Assembly: GCF_021739025.1 (NCBI RefSeq)
Contig: NZ_JAKKOT010000007.1
Span: forward strand, 1-64,000
DNA: 64,000 nt
From: Gordonia liuliyuniae
Lineage (GTDB): Bacteria; Actinomycetota; Actinomycetes; Mycobacteriales; Mycobacteriaceae
Direction: 5' to 3'
Numbering within the stretch: the first letter of the stretch is position 1; the number at the start of each line of letters is the position of its first letter. Below the pieces are notes generated by a model. The model searched no databases. It saw only the letters and a list, made by a program, of their open reading frames with translations, and was not told the DNA's origin. The position numbers were made by a program, and so were the translations under genes. This document shows, piece after piece, positions 9,542-17,411 of the stretch.

Positions 9542-10423
9542 GTGCACGCCGACGCTCGCTCTTCGTTCGATGGACACACGCGTGGCATTCTCGAACCGGC
9601 CCGCATGTTCTCCGTGGTCGACTTCGACCGTTATCCGGCTCCTCCCGAGCTCGATGGGCTGATCGAATGGTTTTGGTCGGTGCGCTGGGATCTCCCTGGC
9701 GAGCAACGACATCGGCAGCCGATATTGGCGACGCCCGCGGTGAACGTCAGCGTCGGAACGTCGCCTACCCCCGGCGACGCCCCGCCGCCCGGCCCCTATC
9801 CGTTGGCTGCGAAGTTCAACGGCGTCACCACCCAGGTGACGGTTCGGACGTTGAGTGGGAGGGGCTGGAATGTCGCGGCGAAGTCGACGGTCGGCGGCTT
9901 CGGCGCGTGGATCGACGACGTCCACGAGGTCAACGACACTCATCTGGACCTCGCGGACGTGGTGGTCGTCGACGGTGGGCTGGCCGCGGCGGTCGCTGCC
10001 CGTCCGTGGGGCGGCGGACGGGTCACCCCGATCGGTGATGCGCTCGTCGCTCTGCTGGCCGACCGTCCGCAGGCGCGGATCGATCGAGCCAGGGAGGTGT
10101 CGGCGATCGCTTCCGCGGCCGAACACGACCGTTCCATCGCGACCGTCGGGCAGCTCGCGAAGCTCGGCGGGGTCACCGGTCGCACACTGCAGCGGATGTT
10201 CATCTCGTGCGCGGGCGTCTCACCGACGTGGACGATCCGCCGCTTCCGGCTCATCGATGCGGCCGAACACGTGCGGGACGGGAATGTCCCGGATTGGGCC
10301 GGACTCGCCGCAGAACTCGGGTATGCCGATCAGGCTCATCTGACGAGGGACTTCACCGCAACCATCGGGATGTCGCCCGGTGCGTATGCGGCGGCGAATC
10401 GGGTCGGCGGCAGTCAGCCCTGA
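9542..10423 (+). CDS. AraC-family transcriptional regulator
   Basis: 293 residues. The C-terminal third holds the two AraC helix-turn-helix motifs: VGQLAKLGGVTGRTLQRMF (about 203-221) and the second around DWAGLAAELGYADQAHLTRD (about 255-274), followed by the FTATIGMSPGAYA signature. The N-terminal region resembles the DUF6597-type sensor domain of short AraC regulators (DGLIEWFWSVRW, then a PAVNVSV strand). The inducer is unknown. It is transcribed convergently with the dapA-like gene, and no obvious target operon adjoins it. Confidence 0.85.
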   Translation: MHADARSSFDGHTRGILEPARMFSVVDFDRYPAPPELDGLIEWFWSVRWDLPGEQRHRQPILATPAVNVSVGTSPTPGDAPPPGPYPLAAKFNGVTTQVTVRTLSGRGWNVAAKSTVGGFGAWIDDVHEVNDTHLDLADVVVVDGGLAAAVAARPWGGGRVTPIGDALVALLADRPQARIDRAREVSAIASAAEHDRSIATVGQLAKLGGVTGRTLQRMFISCAGVSPTWTIRRFRLIDAAEHVRDGNVPDWAGLAAELGYADQAHLTRDFTATIGMSPGAYAAANRVGGSQP

Positions 10424-10478
10424 GGTCGCGTCAGCGTCGAGAGGTTGTACGCCAGATCAAGCTCTCCGCGCGGCCGGG

Positions 10479-11393
10479 TCATGCGGAGTGGGCTTCCGCG
10501 TGCACGGCCAACGCGGACACGATCTGCCCGGCTTCGTCGGACGTCGCCTCGGTGAGCGGCGGGCGGACCGTCGCGTGGGTGATGACGCCGAGTTCACGCA
10601 GGGCGACCTTCGCGGCGACAGCACCCCCGGTGGCGATCGAGTTGAGCGCCGTCGCGGCGGGGATCAGATCGCGGTTGATCTCGCGCGCGGTCGGCAGATC
10701 GTTGTCGGCGACGGCCTTGATGAGCGCGGCGTTCGCGGCCGAACGGACGGCGCCGACGACGCTGACGACTCCGGTGGCCCCCGCCGACAGGTACGGCAGG
10801 TTGAGGCCGTCGCTGCCGCAGTAGAACGCCATCGGACATTCGGCCATCACGGCCATGGCCTGCGCGATGTCGCCGGTCGCGTCCTTGACGGCCAGGATTC
10901 TCGGATGTTGGGCGAGCTCCATGAGTGTCGCGGTCGCGATGGGGAGGCCGGTACGGTGCGGGACGTCGTAGAGCATCACGGGCAGGTCGGTGGCGTCGGC
11001 GACGGCGCGGAAGTGGGTGGCGACGCCGACCTGTGACGGCCGCGAGTAGTACGGGGTGACGACGAGGAGGGCGTCGGCGCCCGCTGCCGCGGCGAGGCGC
11101 GCGCGCCGGATCGTGGAGAGCGTGTCGTTGGTGCCGACCCCGGCGATGATCCGGGCGCGGCCTTTCGCCTTCGATGCGGCCAGTCGGATGATCTGTGCCA
11201 GTTCATCTTCGGACAGCGTCGGCGACTCGCCGGTGGTTCCGGCGACGACGATGCCGTCGCAGCCGTTCTTGACCAGATGCTTCACCATTGCTTTGAATCC
11301 GGACTCGTCGACCGAGTAGTCGGGGTTCATCGGAGTCGGGACGGCGACAAGGTTGGTGCCGAAAGCGTGGGCGGCAACGGGCGCGAGCATCAT
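10479..11393 (-). CDS. 4-hydroxy-tetrahydrodipicolinate synthase family protein (DapA-like)
   Basis: About 304-residue TIM-barrel aldolase of the DapA/NanA family. Family residues are present: the GTTGESPTL phosphate/carboxylate loop, Tyr and Arg in VTPYYSRP, and the Schiff-base Lys in ILAVKDATGD. The classic reaction condenses pyruvate with aspartate semialdehyde in lysine and diaminopimelate synthesis. Because most actinobacteria keep dapA near dapB, and this copy sits beside a divergent LysR gene, it may be a paralogue acting on another aldehyde or keto acid. The start is uncertain between 11390, 11393 and 11402; GGGAG lies just upstream of the first two. Confidence 0.8.
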   Translation of the reverse strand: MMLAPVAAHAFGTNLVAVPTPMNPDYSVDESGFKAMVKHLVKNGCDGIVVAGTTGESPTLSEDELAQIIRLAASKAKGRARIIAGVGTNDTLSTIRRARLAAAAGADALLVVTPYYSRPSQVGVATHFRAVADATDLPVMLYDVPHRTGLPIATATLMELAQHPRILAVKDATGDIAQAMAVMAECPMAFYCGSDGLNLPYLSAGATGVVSVVGAVRSAANAALIKAVADNDLPTAREINRDLIPAATALNSIATGGAVAAKVALRELGVITHATVRPPLTEATSDEAGQIVSALAVHAEAHSA

Positions 11394-11454
11394 GACTCCC
11401 ATTCTCACGACGATCATCGTCAACGACAAGCGAACAGTTCTACGTCACATTGAT

Positions 11455-11460
11455 TACGAT
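11455..11460 (+). promoter_or_regulatory. -10 hexamer, leaderless promoter of the LysR-type gene
   Basis: TACGAT is 6 nt before the ATG at 11467, in the 73-bp divergent gap with the dapA-like gene. A LysR site would be expected in this same gap. Confidence 0.4.
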
Positions 11461-11466
11461 CGCTTC

Positions 11467-12366
11467 ATGATCGATGTGTCGGCCCTACAGGCTCTCCGTG
11501 CGCTCGCGGATCTCGGAACGATGAGCCGCGTCGCGGACGATCTGGGGTTCACCGCGTCGGCGATCTCCCAGAAGATCAAGCGGCTCGAAGTGGAGGTCGG
11601 CGTGCGGTTGGTGTCGCCCGCGGGGCGTCGTGTGGTGTTGACGGCGGCCGGGCGGGCGCTGGTCGAGTCGGTGCCGGGCGTCGTGCAGGCGTTGGAGCAG
11701 TCGGTCTCGGCGGCGAGGTCGGCGGATGCCGGTGTGCCGCGCGGAATGTTCCGGATCGTCGCGTTCTCGACGGCAGTCCGCGGGATCGTCGCGCCGGTGC
11801 TTGCAGGGTTGGCTGTCGACTATCCGGATCTCCGTGTCGAGATCGTTGAGGGAGACCCGGTTCCGGCGGTGTACGCCGTCGAGTCGGGCGGTGCGGACCT
11901 CGCATTGGTGCACGACGCGGATGGGGTGCCGACTCCGGTGTCGCCCGGTGTCCGGCCGTCGTTGTTGCACACCGACGTCGGCGACCTCGCGGTTCCCGCT
12001 GGGCATCCGCTCACGCATTTCGACGAGCCGATCGGAATGGCAGACCTCGCGGGCTGTCGGTGGGTGACTTCTCCGCCGGGGACCGTGTGCCACCAATGGT
12101 TCCAGCGGATGTTCGCCGGAAGCGCTGCTGAGCCCGACGTCGTGCATTCGGTCGACGACTTCAGCACGCAGATGGCGCTCGTCGCGTCGGGCGACGTCGT
12201 CGCGTTGATCCCGCGTCTGGCACGTCCGACTCCGCCTGCGGGCGTGGAGCTTCGGCCGTTGAAGCAGGCGCCGCGCAGGGTGGTCCACGCGGTGTGGCGG
12301 CGCAGCAGTGAGGACGATCCAGCGCTGCGGGCCGTCGTCGCCGCGCTGGAGGCCGAAGCGTCGTAG
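11467..12366 (+). CDS. LysR-family transcriptional regulator
   Basis: 299 residues. The N-terminal winged helix-turn-helix is clear (LADLGTMSRVADDLGFTAS, then AISQKIKRLEVEVGVRLVSP, about residues 11-50). It is followed by a periplasmic-binding-protein-like effector domain (from about residue 88). The gene is divergent from the dapA-like gene, the usual arrangement for a LysR regulator and its target, so it probably controls that gene in response to a substrate or product. This is inference from position. ATG at 11467 is supported by the leaderless -10 hexamer and by the start of the conserved domain. Confidence 0.88.
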   Translation: MIDVSALQALRALADLGTMSRVADDLGFTASAISQKIKRLEVEVGVRLVSPAGRRVVLTAAGRALVESVPGVVQALEQSVSAARSADAGVPRGMFRIVAFSTAVRGIVAPVLAGLAVDYPDLRVEIVEGDPVPAVYAVESGGADLALVHDADGVPTPVSPGVRPSLLHTDVGDLAVPAGHPLTHFDEPIGMADLAGCRWVTSPPGTVCHQWFQRMFAGSAAEPDVVHSVDDFSTQMALVASGDVVALIPRLARPTPPAGVELRPLKQAPRRVVHAVWRRSSEDDPALRAVVAALEAEAS

Positions 12367-12488
12367 GTCGCCGCGCCGATCGGGCCGCTGTCGGCGGGGC
12401 GAGACCCCAACTGCGCGTTGGCGCCATGTCGTGGGTCGATGACCGACTAAGGTCGTCCTGACAGAGTTTTCTCCGGGGAGGAGTGCAC

Positions 12489-13643
12489 ATGCCCGTCGTT
12501 CTGCTCGATCCTTCGCGGCCCGACATGGTGCCTGCGGGTGCCGTCGGGTTGATGTCGGGAACTATCGCCGTCACGGAGGAGGTTCATCCGAATCTGTTGT
12601 GGCAGTTGCCCGATTACGTCCTTGTGGGCGACCGCGCCCAGAACTTCGATGTCCTCGTCTCGTCGGACAAGCGTCATCCTGCGGTGCGTGCACGGATCGA
12701 CGCCGGGGAGCGCGTCGTCGAGGGCGAGCCGGTCAAGGGCAGCAACATCTTGCGTGCCGTCGACTTGATGGACCGGCTGCGGCGCACCGGGCCGTGGGAG
12801 CAGCGGCAGACACACGACTCGTTGCGGCGGTACCTCGTCGAAGAGGTCTACGAATTGTTGGACGCGATCGACAACGGGTCGCGCGATGAGTTGAAGTCCG
12901 AGCTGGGCGACTTGCTGCTCCAGGTACTGTTCCATTCCCGGATCGCGGCCGACGCGATCGATGGATTCGACATCGACGACGTGGCGCAGAGTTTCGTCGA
13001 CAAGGTGTCGTACCGGACGCCCGGAGTGCTCGGCGGCGAACACGCCGATCTGGAGCGCCAGATCAACGAGTGGGAGGCCGCGAAGGCTGCCGAACGTGAG
13101 GCGCAGCGGGGGAGCGTGTTGGACGGGATCGTCACCACCCAGCCTGCTCTCGCGTTGACCCAGAAGATCTTCGAGCGGCTCGCGGGCGCCGATTTTCCGA
13201 TCGCCGCGGTCAGTCCGTCGCTCTACCAGGTGGGCGTCCCGTTCCGTAAGCATGCGACGGTCAGTGTCGAGGACGAGCAGCGTCGTCGTGCGATCACCCT
13301 GATGGATCAGGTCCGCGCCGCCGAAGCCGCCGCCAGTGGGGACGGCGTATGGCTCACCGACGCGAACACGTGGCGCAAATACCTCGGCATGGACTACGAC
13401 GAGAACGCTTTCGACGACGACCTCGACACCGGCGAGATCCCTGTCATCGCTGAGGATGAGTGGATCGTCAGCTCGCTCGACGAAGAGGGCGAGGACGATG
13501 CCGATTACGAGGAAGTGGCCGTCGACGCCGACCCGATCGACTCGGACAACGAGTCCGAACGCAGCAGGGTCTCAGACGTGAAGGTGCGGAAAGACGTGCC
13601 CGGAATCGTGGTCGTCGAGAAGTGGAGCGCGGAGGAGGAGTGA
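12489..13643 (+). CDS. mazG: Nucleoside triphosphate pyrophosphohydrolase MazG
   Basis: 384 residues. MazG hydrolyses (d)NTPs to NMP and pyrophosphate, cleansing oxidised nucleotides. The catalytic helices are present: VEEVYELLDAI (EExxE type, about residue 118) and SELGDLLLQVLFH (ExxD type, about 139). ATG at 12489 follows GGGGAGGAG. It is longer than the M. tuberculosis protein (about 325 residues); the extra part is a highly acidic C-terminal tail from about residue 300, rich in Asp and Glu and ending EKWSAEEE. The stop overlaps the GTG of the HNH nuclease gene (GTGA), so the two are co-translated. It is part of the conserved mfd-to-ppx block. Confidence 0.92.
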   Translation: MPVVLLDPSRPDMVPAGAVGLMSGTIAVTEEVHPNLLWQLPDYVLVGDRAQNFDVLVSSDKRHPAVRARIDAGERVVEGEPVKGSNILRAVDLMDRLRRTGPWEQRQTHDSLRRYLVEEVYELLDAIDNGSRDELKSELGDLLLQVLFHSRIAADAIDGFDIDDVAQSFVDKVSYRTPGVLGGEHADLERQINEWEAAKAAEREAQRGSVLDGIVTTQPALALTQKIFERLAGADFPIAAVSPSLYQVGVPFRKHATVSVEDEQRRRAITLMDQVRAAEAAASGDGVWLTDANTWRKYLGMDYDENAFDDDLDTGEIPVIAEDEWIVSSLDEEGEDDADYEEVAVDADPIDSDNESERSRVSDVKVRKDVPGIVVVEKWSAEEE

Positions 13644-14404
13644 GCTCAAAGCAGCCCGATTGGATATGGCCTGAGCTAGTGGTGACGGCAGCAGTTCAGG
13701 ATGCGGCTGGATGGGGGCGCACAATCCGGTCGACCGATGATCGGGTGATTGAGCTGTCGAACTTGTTTCGAGACCTTAATCCGCTACTGGCGAAGGACCC
13801 GAGGTTTCGGAGCGCGGCCTCGTTGCAGCGGAAACTCGAGGATCTCCGAACCGTTCACCCAAAATATGTAGGTACAAAGACGCGTGGTGGCCGACTGACG
13901 GCGGCAGTCGTTACTGCGTACGTCCAAGATCCTGGGCGGATGAGGGGCCTCGCCGAGCGGTTCCGGAACGAGCCGAGACTTCTGCCGCACGCCATCGGAC
14001 TCGACGTCGAGGACGACGTAGTCGACCTAGATGAGGTCAACGCTGGCCGGGCGGTATCCGCCGTTGAAGGTGCGGTGCGGCGACGTATTGCAACTTATCG
14101 GGAGCGAGACCCAAAGCTTCGCGGGGAGAAGATCGCGGAAGCGGTCCGTCAGCGTGGTCGTTTAGAGTGCGAGACGTGCAGCTTCGACTTCGAAGCCCGC
14201 TATGGAGAACTCGGTTCGGGGTATGCACACGTCCACCACATCGTTCCGCTGCATGTGACGAATGAAGTGGAGAACTCGCTGTCTGACCTGGTCGTATTAT
14301 GCGCCAACTGTCACGCGATGATCCATCGTCGGCGGCCGTGGAAGACTCCGAAGCAGCTTGTCGAGATCATATGCAAAGCCGAGGACGACGGCGTGACCCG
14401 CTGA
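13640..14404 (+). CDS. HNH endonuclease, McrA-like
   Basis: 254 residues. The C-terminal HNH/zinc domain (about 175-245) has CETCSFDF, the HVHHIVPLH His pair, LVVLCANCHAMIH and a downstream His, so four Cys for zinc and the catalytic His are all present. The N-terminal domain (about 1-110) resembles that of predicted McrA-type modification-dependent nucleases, with an RSAASLQRKLEDLRTVHP segment. It probably cuts foreign, perhaps modified, DNA. GTG at 13640 overlaps the mazG stop by 4 bp, with GGAGGAGG upstream. Base composition becomes visibly less GC-rich from here, and the methyltransferase and NaeI-like genes follow. This suggests a horizontally acquired defence island. Confidence 0.85.
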   Translation: MSSKQPDWIWPELVVTAAVQDAAGWGRTIRSTDDRVIELSNLFRDLNPLLAKDPRFRSAASLQRKLEDLRTVHPKYVGTKTRGGRLTAAVVTAYVQDPGRMRGLAERFRNEPRLLPHAIGLDVEDDVVDLDEVNAGRAVSAVEGAVRRRIATYRERDPKLRGEKIAEAVRQRGRLECETCSFDFEARYGELGSGYAHVHHIVPLHVTNEVENSLSDLVVLCANCHAMIHRRRPWKTPKQLVEIICKAEDDGVTR

Positions 14405-14484
14405 ACGCATCCATAAGACTAGTGGTCGCAGTTCGCGACGTTCGTTTCGCCAGCTCGGACGACTTGTCGGAGGATAGTGGTTGA

Positions 14485-14503
14485 ATCGAACGGTATCGAA
14501 CGG
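14485..14503 (+). repeat. Tandem 9-bp repeat upstream of the methyltransferase
   Basis: ATCGAACGG occurs twice (14485-14493 and 14495-14503) with a 10-bp period, about 90 bp before the methyltransferase start, in the 186-bp gap after the HNH gene. One DNA turn spacing suggests a protein-binding site, possibly for expression control of the restriction system. The rest of the gap shows nothing recognisable. Confidence 0.4.
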
Positions 14504-14590
14504 GCGTGCGAGGGCTGGAGATTCATATGGCCCAGGTTGCCGACCAGGCGCCGGGTGGGAGACGACTCGCGGGCATGAGAGGATGAACTG

Positions 14591-15874
14591 GTGACTTCAG
14601 GGGCTGGCAGGGGTACTGGTGAGTACTCAGTCGTGGAGATCTGTGCAGGTGCAGGCGGCCAGGCGCTCGGGCTTGAGAAGGCTGGCTTCGAGCATAAGCT
14701 CGCCATTGAGCTGGACGAGAACGCAGCTGGGACGCTGCAACATAATCGCCCGCAGTGGGATGTCCGCATCGGTGACGTCGCAAGCTCGGTCGTCTGGAAT
14801 CCTGCAGATTTTGAAGGTGTCGGCCTCCTCGCTGGGGGGGTACCGTGCCCGCCCTTCTCGATCGCGGGCCGTCAGCTTGGCGCGTCTGATGAGCGGGACC
14901 TGTTCGCATGGGCAGTCGAGCAGGTCGCAGTAGTTAAGCCTCGTGCGCTTTTGCTTGAGAACGTGAGGGGACTGTCTCAGCCCCGGTTTGCCGCGTACAG
15001 ACAGCGAGTACTCGACCGTTTGGCAGACCTTGGGTACGAGGCGTTCTGGAAGCTGCTGCATTCGTCGGACTTCGGTGTACCGCAGCTGCGTCCCCGCTTT
15101 GTATTGGTTGCACTAAAGCCGGACGACGCACGCTTCTTTGCATGGCCAGAGGGCAGCGATTCGACACGGACGGTGGGGTCGGCACTGGGGAATCTCATGG
15201 CGGCGAATGGTTGGCCGCATACCGGTGACTGGGTCAAGATGGCCAATGCGATCGGGCCAACCATCGTCGGAGGATCAAAGAAGCATGGCGGAGCAGATCT
15301 CGGTCCAACGCGCGCAAAGGAAGCCTGGCTGAAGCTCGGCGTCGATGGGAAGGGGATCGTCGAGGATCCACCGTCGGCGTTCGCGCCGCACCCATCCGTT
15401 AAGGCGCCACGGTTGACGATCGACATGGTCAAGCGGATTCAGGGTTGGGAGGAGATCGACGATTGGCGATTCTTGGGACGCAAGACTTCGCAGTACAGGC
15501 AGATTGGGAATGCCTTCCCTCCTCCTGTCGCTGCCGCCGTCGGGCGCTCAATCGTTGCTGCGTTCAACCGTGAACTCGCCGCGGACGGGACCGAACGTGC
15601 CTCAGGCGCAGTATCAGCAGATCCGCTCTTTTCGCTTCTTAGTGCCAGCGATGGTGGCGGGGTTCGTGAGTCGGAAATCTTCGCGGCGATCCCTGAAATT
15701 ACTGAGAAGTCCCTCGGAGGGCGTCTAGAACGGCTCAGTATGGATTTCGCCATCCATGAAGCTGTTGTGGACGGAGAAGCGGTCTACCACCTGGGAGAAT
15801 TCCGCGGCTTTACTGGGCAGACCGAGCACTTTCGCCACGACTACATCCTTGCGAACCGGTCGAGAGTCAGTTGA
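14591..15874 (+). CDS. DNA (cytosine-5-)-methyltransferase
   Basis: 427 residues. All key C5-methyltransferase motifs are present: motif I VEICAGAGGQALGLEKAGF (SAM binding, about 16-34), motif IV GGVPCPPFS with the catalytic Cys, motif VI LLLENVRGL, motif VIII PQLRPRF and motif X YRQIGNAFPPPVAAAVG (about 300). It methylates cytosine in a specific sequence and protects host DNA from the neighbouring endonuclease. About 90 extra residues follow motif X and resemble a small winged-helix-like extension; their role is unknown. GTG at 14591 has GAGAGGA upstream. The target is not readable; if the adjacent NaeI-like enzyme is a true partner, a GCCGGC-type site is possible. Confidence 0.93.
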   Translation: MTSGAGRGTGEYSVVEICAGAGGQALGLEKAGFEHKLAIELDENAAGTLQHNRPQWDVRIGDVASSVVWNPADFEGVGLLAGGVPCPPFSIAGRQLGASDERDLFAWAVEQVAVVKPRALLLENVRGLSQPRFAAYRQRVLDRLADLGYEAFWKLLHSSDFGVPQLRPRFVLVALKPDDARFFAWPEGSDSTRTVGSALGNLMAANGWPHTGDWVKMANAIGPTIVGGSKKHGGADLGPTRAKEAWLKLGVDGKGIVEDPPSAFAPHPSVKAPRLTIDMVKRIQGWEEIDDWRFLGRKTSQYRQIGNAFPPPVAAAVGRSIVAAFNRELAADGTERASGAVSADPLFSLLSASDGGGVRESEIFAAIPEITEKSLGGRLERLSMDFAIHEAVVDGEAVYHLGEFRGFTGQTEHFRHDYILANRSRVS

Positions 15875-15926
15875 TCAATCTGAGCGAATTTGAGTGGCTG
15901 AGTGGCCTGCCGGCTAGAACCGTGAT

Positions 15927-16847
15927 GTGACTACTTCAGAAGTGCCGGGACCTGGCGATCTATGCTCACCGGATGAGCGGAGGAGCGGGGCGCGGCAGCC
16001 TCATGTACTTGTGCATCCGGACGATGACGCTGAACTTCAGCACGTCGCTGAGTGGCTGCGGCAGAATAGTGTAGTCGAAAGGCTGTGCGCTGCTGCCGAT
16101 GATGCGATCCGCTACGTGCTAGATGGTGCGCGTACCTGGCGCTTCAGTCTGTCGGCCGGCGAAGTTGACTCAGACGAGCGTTCATCCGTTGGTACCAAGC
16201 TCCAGTACCACGTGATCGAACAGTTAGGCTTGTCCAAAGAGCCTCCGCTGGACACGACAATTGTCGGTTTACCGGTAGAGATTAAAGGTACAGTTCGAGA
16301 TACCTGGATGATACCGCGTGAGGGGCAGTGTGAGATCACGTTGATGATCCAAATCGATGATAAAGAGCAGCGAATGCGTGCACTGCTGATGAGGACTCAT
16401 CGTGCCTGGCTGACTGGTGGAAGGGGGAACCGCGATCTAAAGCGATCCCCACGTCGAGCTGCCGTACGTGAGTATGCAATGGAGATTGCACCCTGGACAG
16501 GTCTTCCGAGTGAACCGCTACGGTTACTCAAGCGTGAGCAATTGGAGGTCGTTTTCGGTCCGAAGGGCCAAGTTAAACGCCTTACTGCGCTCTTCGGTTA
16601 TCTTCCCGGAGTGATCATCCCGCGGTCGTCGATCGAGACGGTATGCGCCAAGAATCAAGACCCGATGCGCCGTGCTCGGCAGGCTAAGGAGCATGTGCTT
16701 GAGGAGCACGGTTTGATTGTTTTGGTTGGAACATGGACGGAGGAGAGACGCTTGGCCGCGCGTCTGGGGTATGACTTGGGTGATAGCGCATGGGTAGCGG
16801 TCGACAGGTCTCTGGTCAAGGCCGTAGATCTCGACGCCCAATTGTAG
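15927..16847 (+). CDS. NaeI-family type II restriction endonuclease
   Basis: 306 residues. The core is a PD-(D/E)xK nuclease: Asp109, then Glu118-Ile-Lys120 in LPVEIKG. This gives the same spacing as Asp86, Asp95 and Lys97 of NaeI. Further NaeI-like features are TWMIP just after the active site and GGRGNRDLKRS near residue 165. The C-terminal part (about 200-306) would be the second, allosteric DNA-binding domain. Where NaeI has Glu70 this protein has Gln93, which may matter for activity. It follows the methyltransferase by 52 bp and forms its restriction partner. GTG at 15927 has only a weak ribosome site. Assignment is from motif recognition, not from a search. Confidence 0.75.
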   Translation: MTTSEVPGPGDLCSPDERRSGARQPHVLVHPDDDAELQHVAEWLRQNSVVERLCAAADDAIRYVLDGARTWRFSLSAGEVDSDERSSVGTKLQYHVIEQLGLSKEPPLDTTIVGLPVEIKGTVRDTWMIPREGQCEITLMIQIDDKEQRMRALLMRTHRAWLTGGRGNRDLKRSPRRAAVREYAMEIAPWTGLPSEPLRLLKREQLEVVFGPKGQVKRLTALFGYLPGVIIPRSSIETVCAKNQDPMRRARQAKEHVLEEHGLIVLVGTWTEERRLAARLGYDLGDSAWVAVDRSLVKAVDLDAQL

Positions 16848-16886
16848 GCTAATCGCGGTGTCTGAGGCCTCTGATTCCATTGGCAT

Positions 16887-17114
16887 GTGGGTGAGAAGGT
16901 GGCCGTGGCTGTCTACCGCGTCAACGTCGTCGAAGTAGTCAGGCGGTCAGCGACGATTGAGATACCCGACGGGTCCGACGTCGAGGATCCGTTGGTGCGG
17001 CGTGCAGTCGGAGACGCGGCATGGGAAATTGCGGTCGAGATCGATGCAGGCGAAGCGCAGATCGAGATCCTGCTCGCACCAGTACCCAGCTCGATCGACT
17101 GCAGGCTTACGTGA
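16887..17114 (+). CDS. Small hypothetical protein at the end of the restriction island
   Basis: 75 codons reading in the same direction, 39 bp after the NaeI-like gene. The sequence looks protein-like (a YRVNVVEVVRRSATIEIP strand, then a helix VRRAVGDAAWEIAVEI). No family is recognised. The start is uncertain: GTG at 16887, 16899 or 16905; the last has GAGAAGG at a good distance. It could be a real accessory gene or a chance frame. The island ends here, because the DUF222 element leader starts about 35 bp later. Confidence 0.4.
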   Translation: MGEKVAVAVYRVNVVEVVRRSATIEIPDGSDVEDPLVRRAVGDAAWEIAVEIDAGEAQIEILLAPVPSSIDCRLT

Positions 17115-17147
17115 GAGACGTGCCGCTGTCGCGTGCGTCCGCTGAGC

Positions 17148-17411
17148 CACCAGTCGAACATAGTTTCTTGTCAGAGGTGAGTTGTACCATATTGATAGTT
17201 CTCGGGTAGCGCCGGGGGCGGGGGTTGTTTGACAAGTTGATAGCGCGCCGCAGTCCAGGCGAACCCGTTTCAAGACTGCTCGTTCCTCGGGGGAGAGTGC
17301 GAGCCGCGGGAGGAGTGCGGCGGCTGTGGCCGGGGTGGTGTCCCGGCAGTTCGTGTCCTGTTGTTCGTGCGCCGCCCGCATGGGGTGGCCGTCTGGAGGG
17401 GAGGTTGTGCC
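17148..17411 (+). repeat. Conserved 5' leader of the DUF222/HNH element, copy A
   Basis: This 264-bp non-coding stretch precedes the DUF222 gene and is repeated at 39036-39207 before the degenerate copy. The best-conserved blocks are TGTCAGAGGTGAGTT (17169-17183), TTGACA (17229-17234), and about 75 nearly identical bases at 17239-17313 differing by one or two positions. It holds the LexA-like box and the ribosome site (GGAGGGGAGG). A possible stem pairs TCCTC with GAGGA near 17284-17315. Conservation outside the reading frame suggests a promoter or leader RNA that moves with the gene. Confidence 0.7.
17154..17169 (+). promoter_or_regulatory. Degenerate LexA (SOS) box upstream of the DUF222 gene
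   Basis: TCGAACATAGTTTCTT keeps the full left half-site of the mycobacterial SOS box TCGAAC-N4-GTTCGA but a poor right half. The same place in copy B (39046-39061) is a better match. Members of the 13E12 family in M. tuberculosis are known to be LexA-regulated, which supports the reading. Confidence 0.4.

Noticed and set aside
14419-14769. Minus-strand frame before and within the methyltransferase
   Set aside because: It overlaps the methyltransferase start and has no family pattern; considered chance.
16947-17381. Antisense peptide LPRLALSPEERAV seen in both DUF222 leaders (also 39063-39269)
   Set aside because: It looked conserved, but a one-base difference shifts the frame between the copies after ERAV, so the conservation is at the DNA level, not protein.
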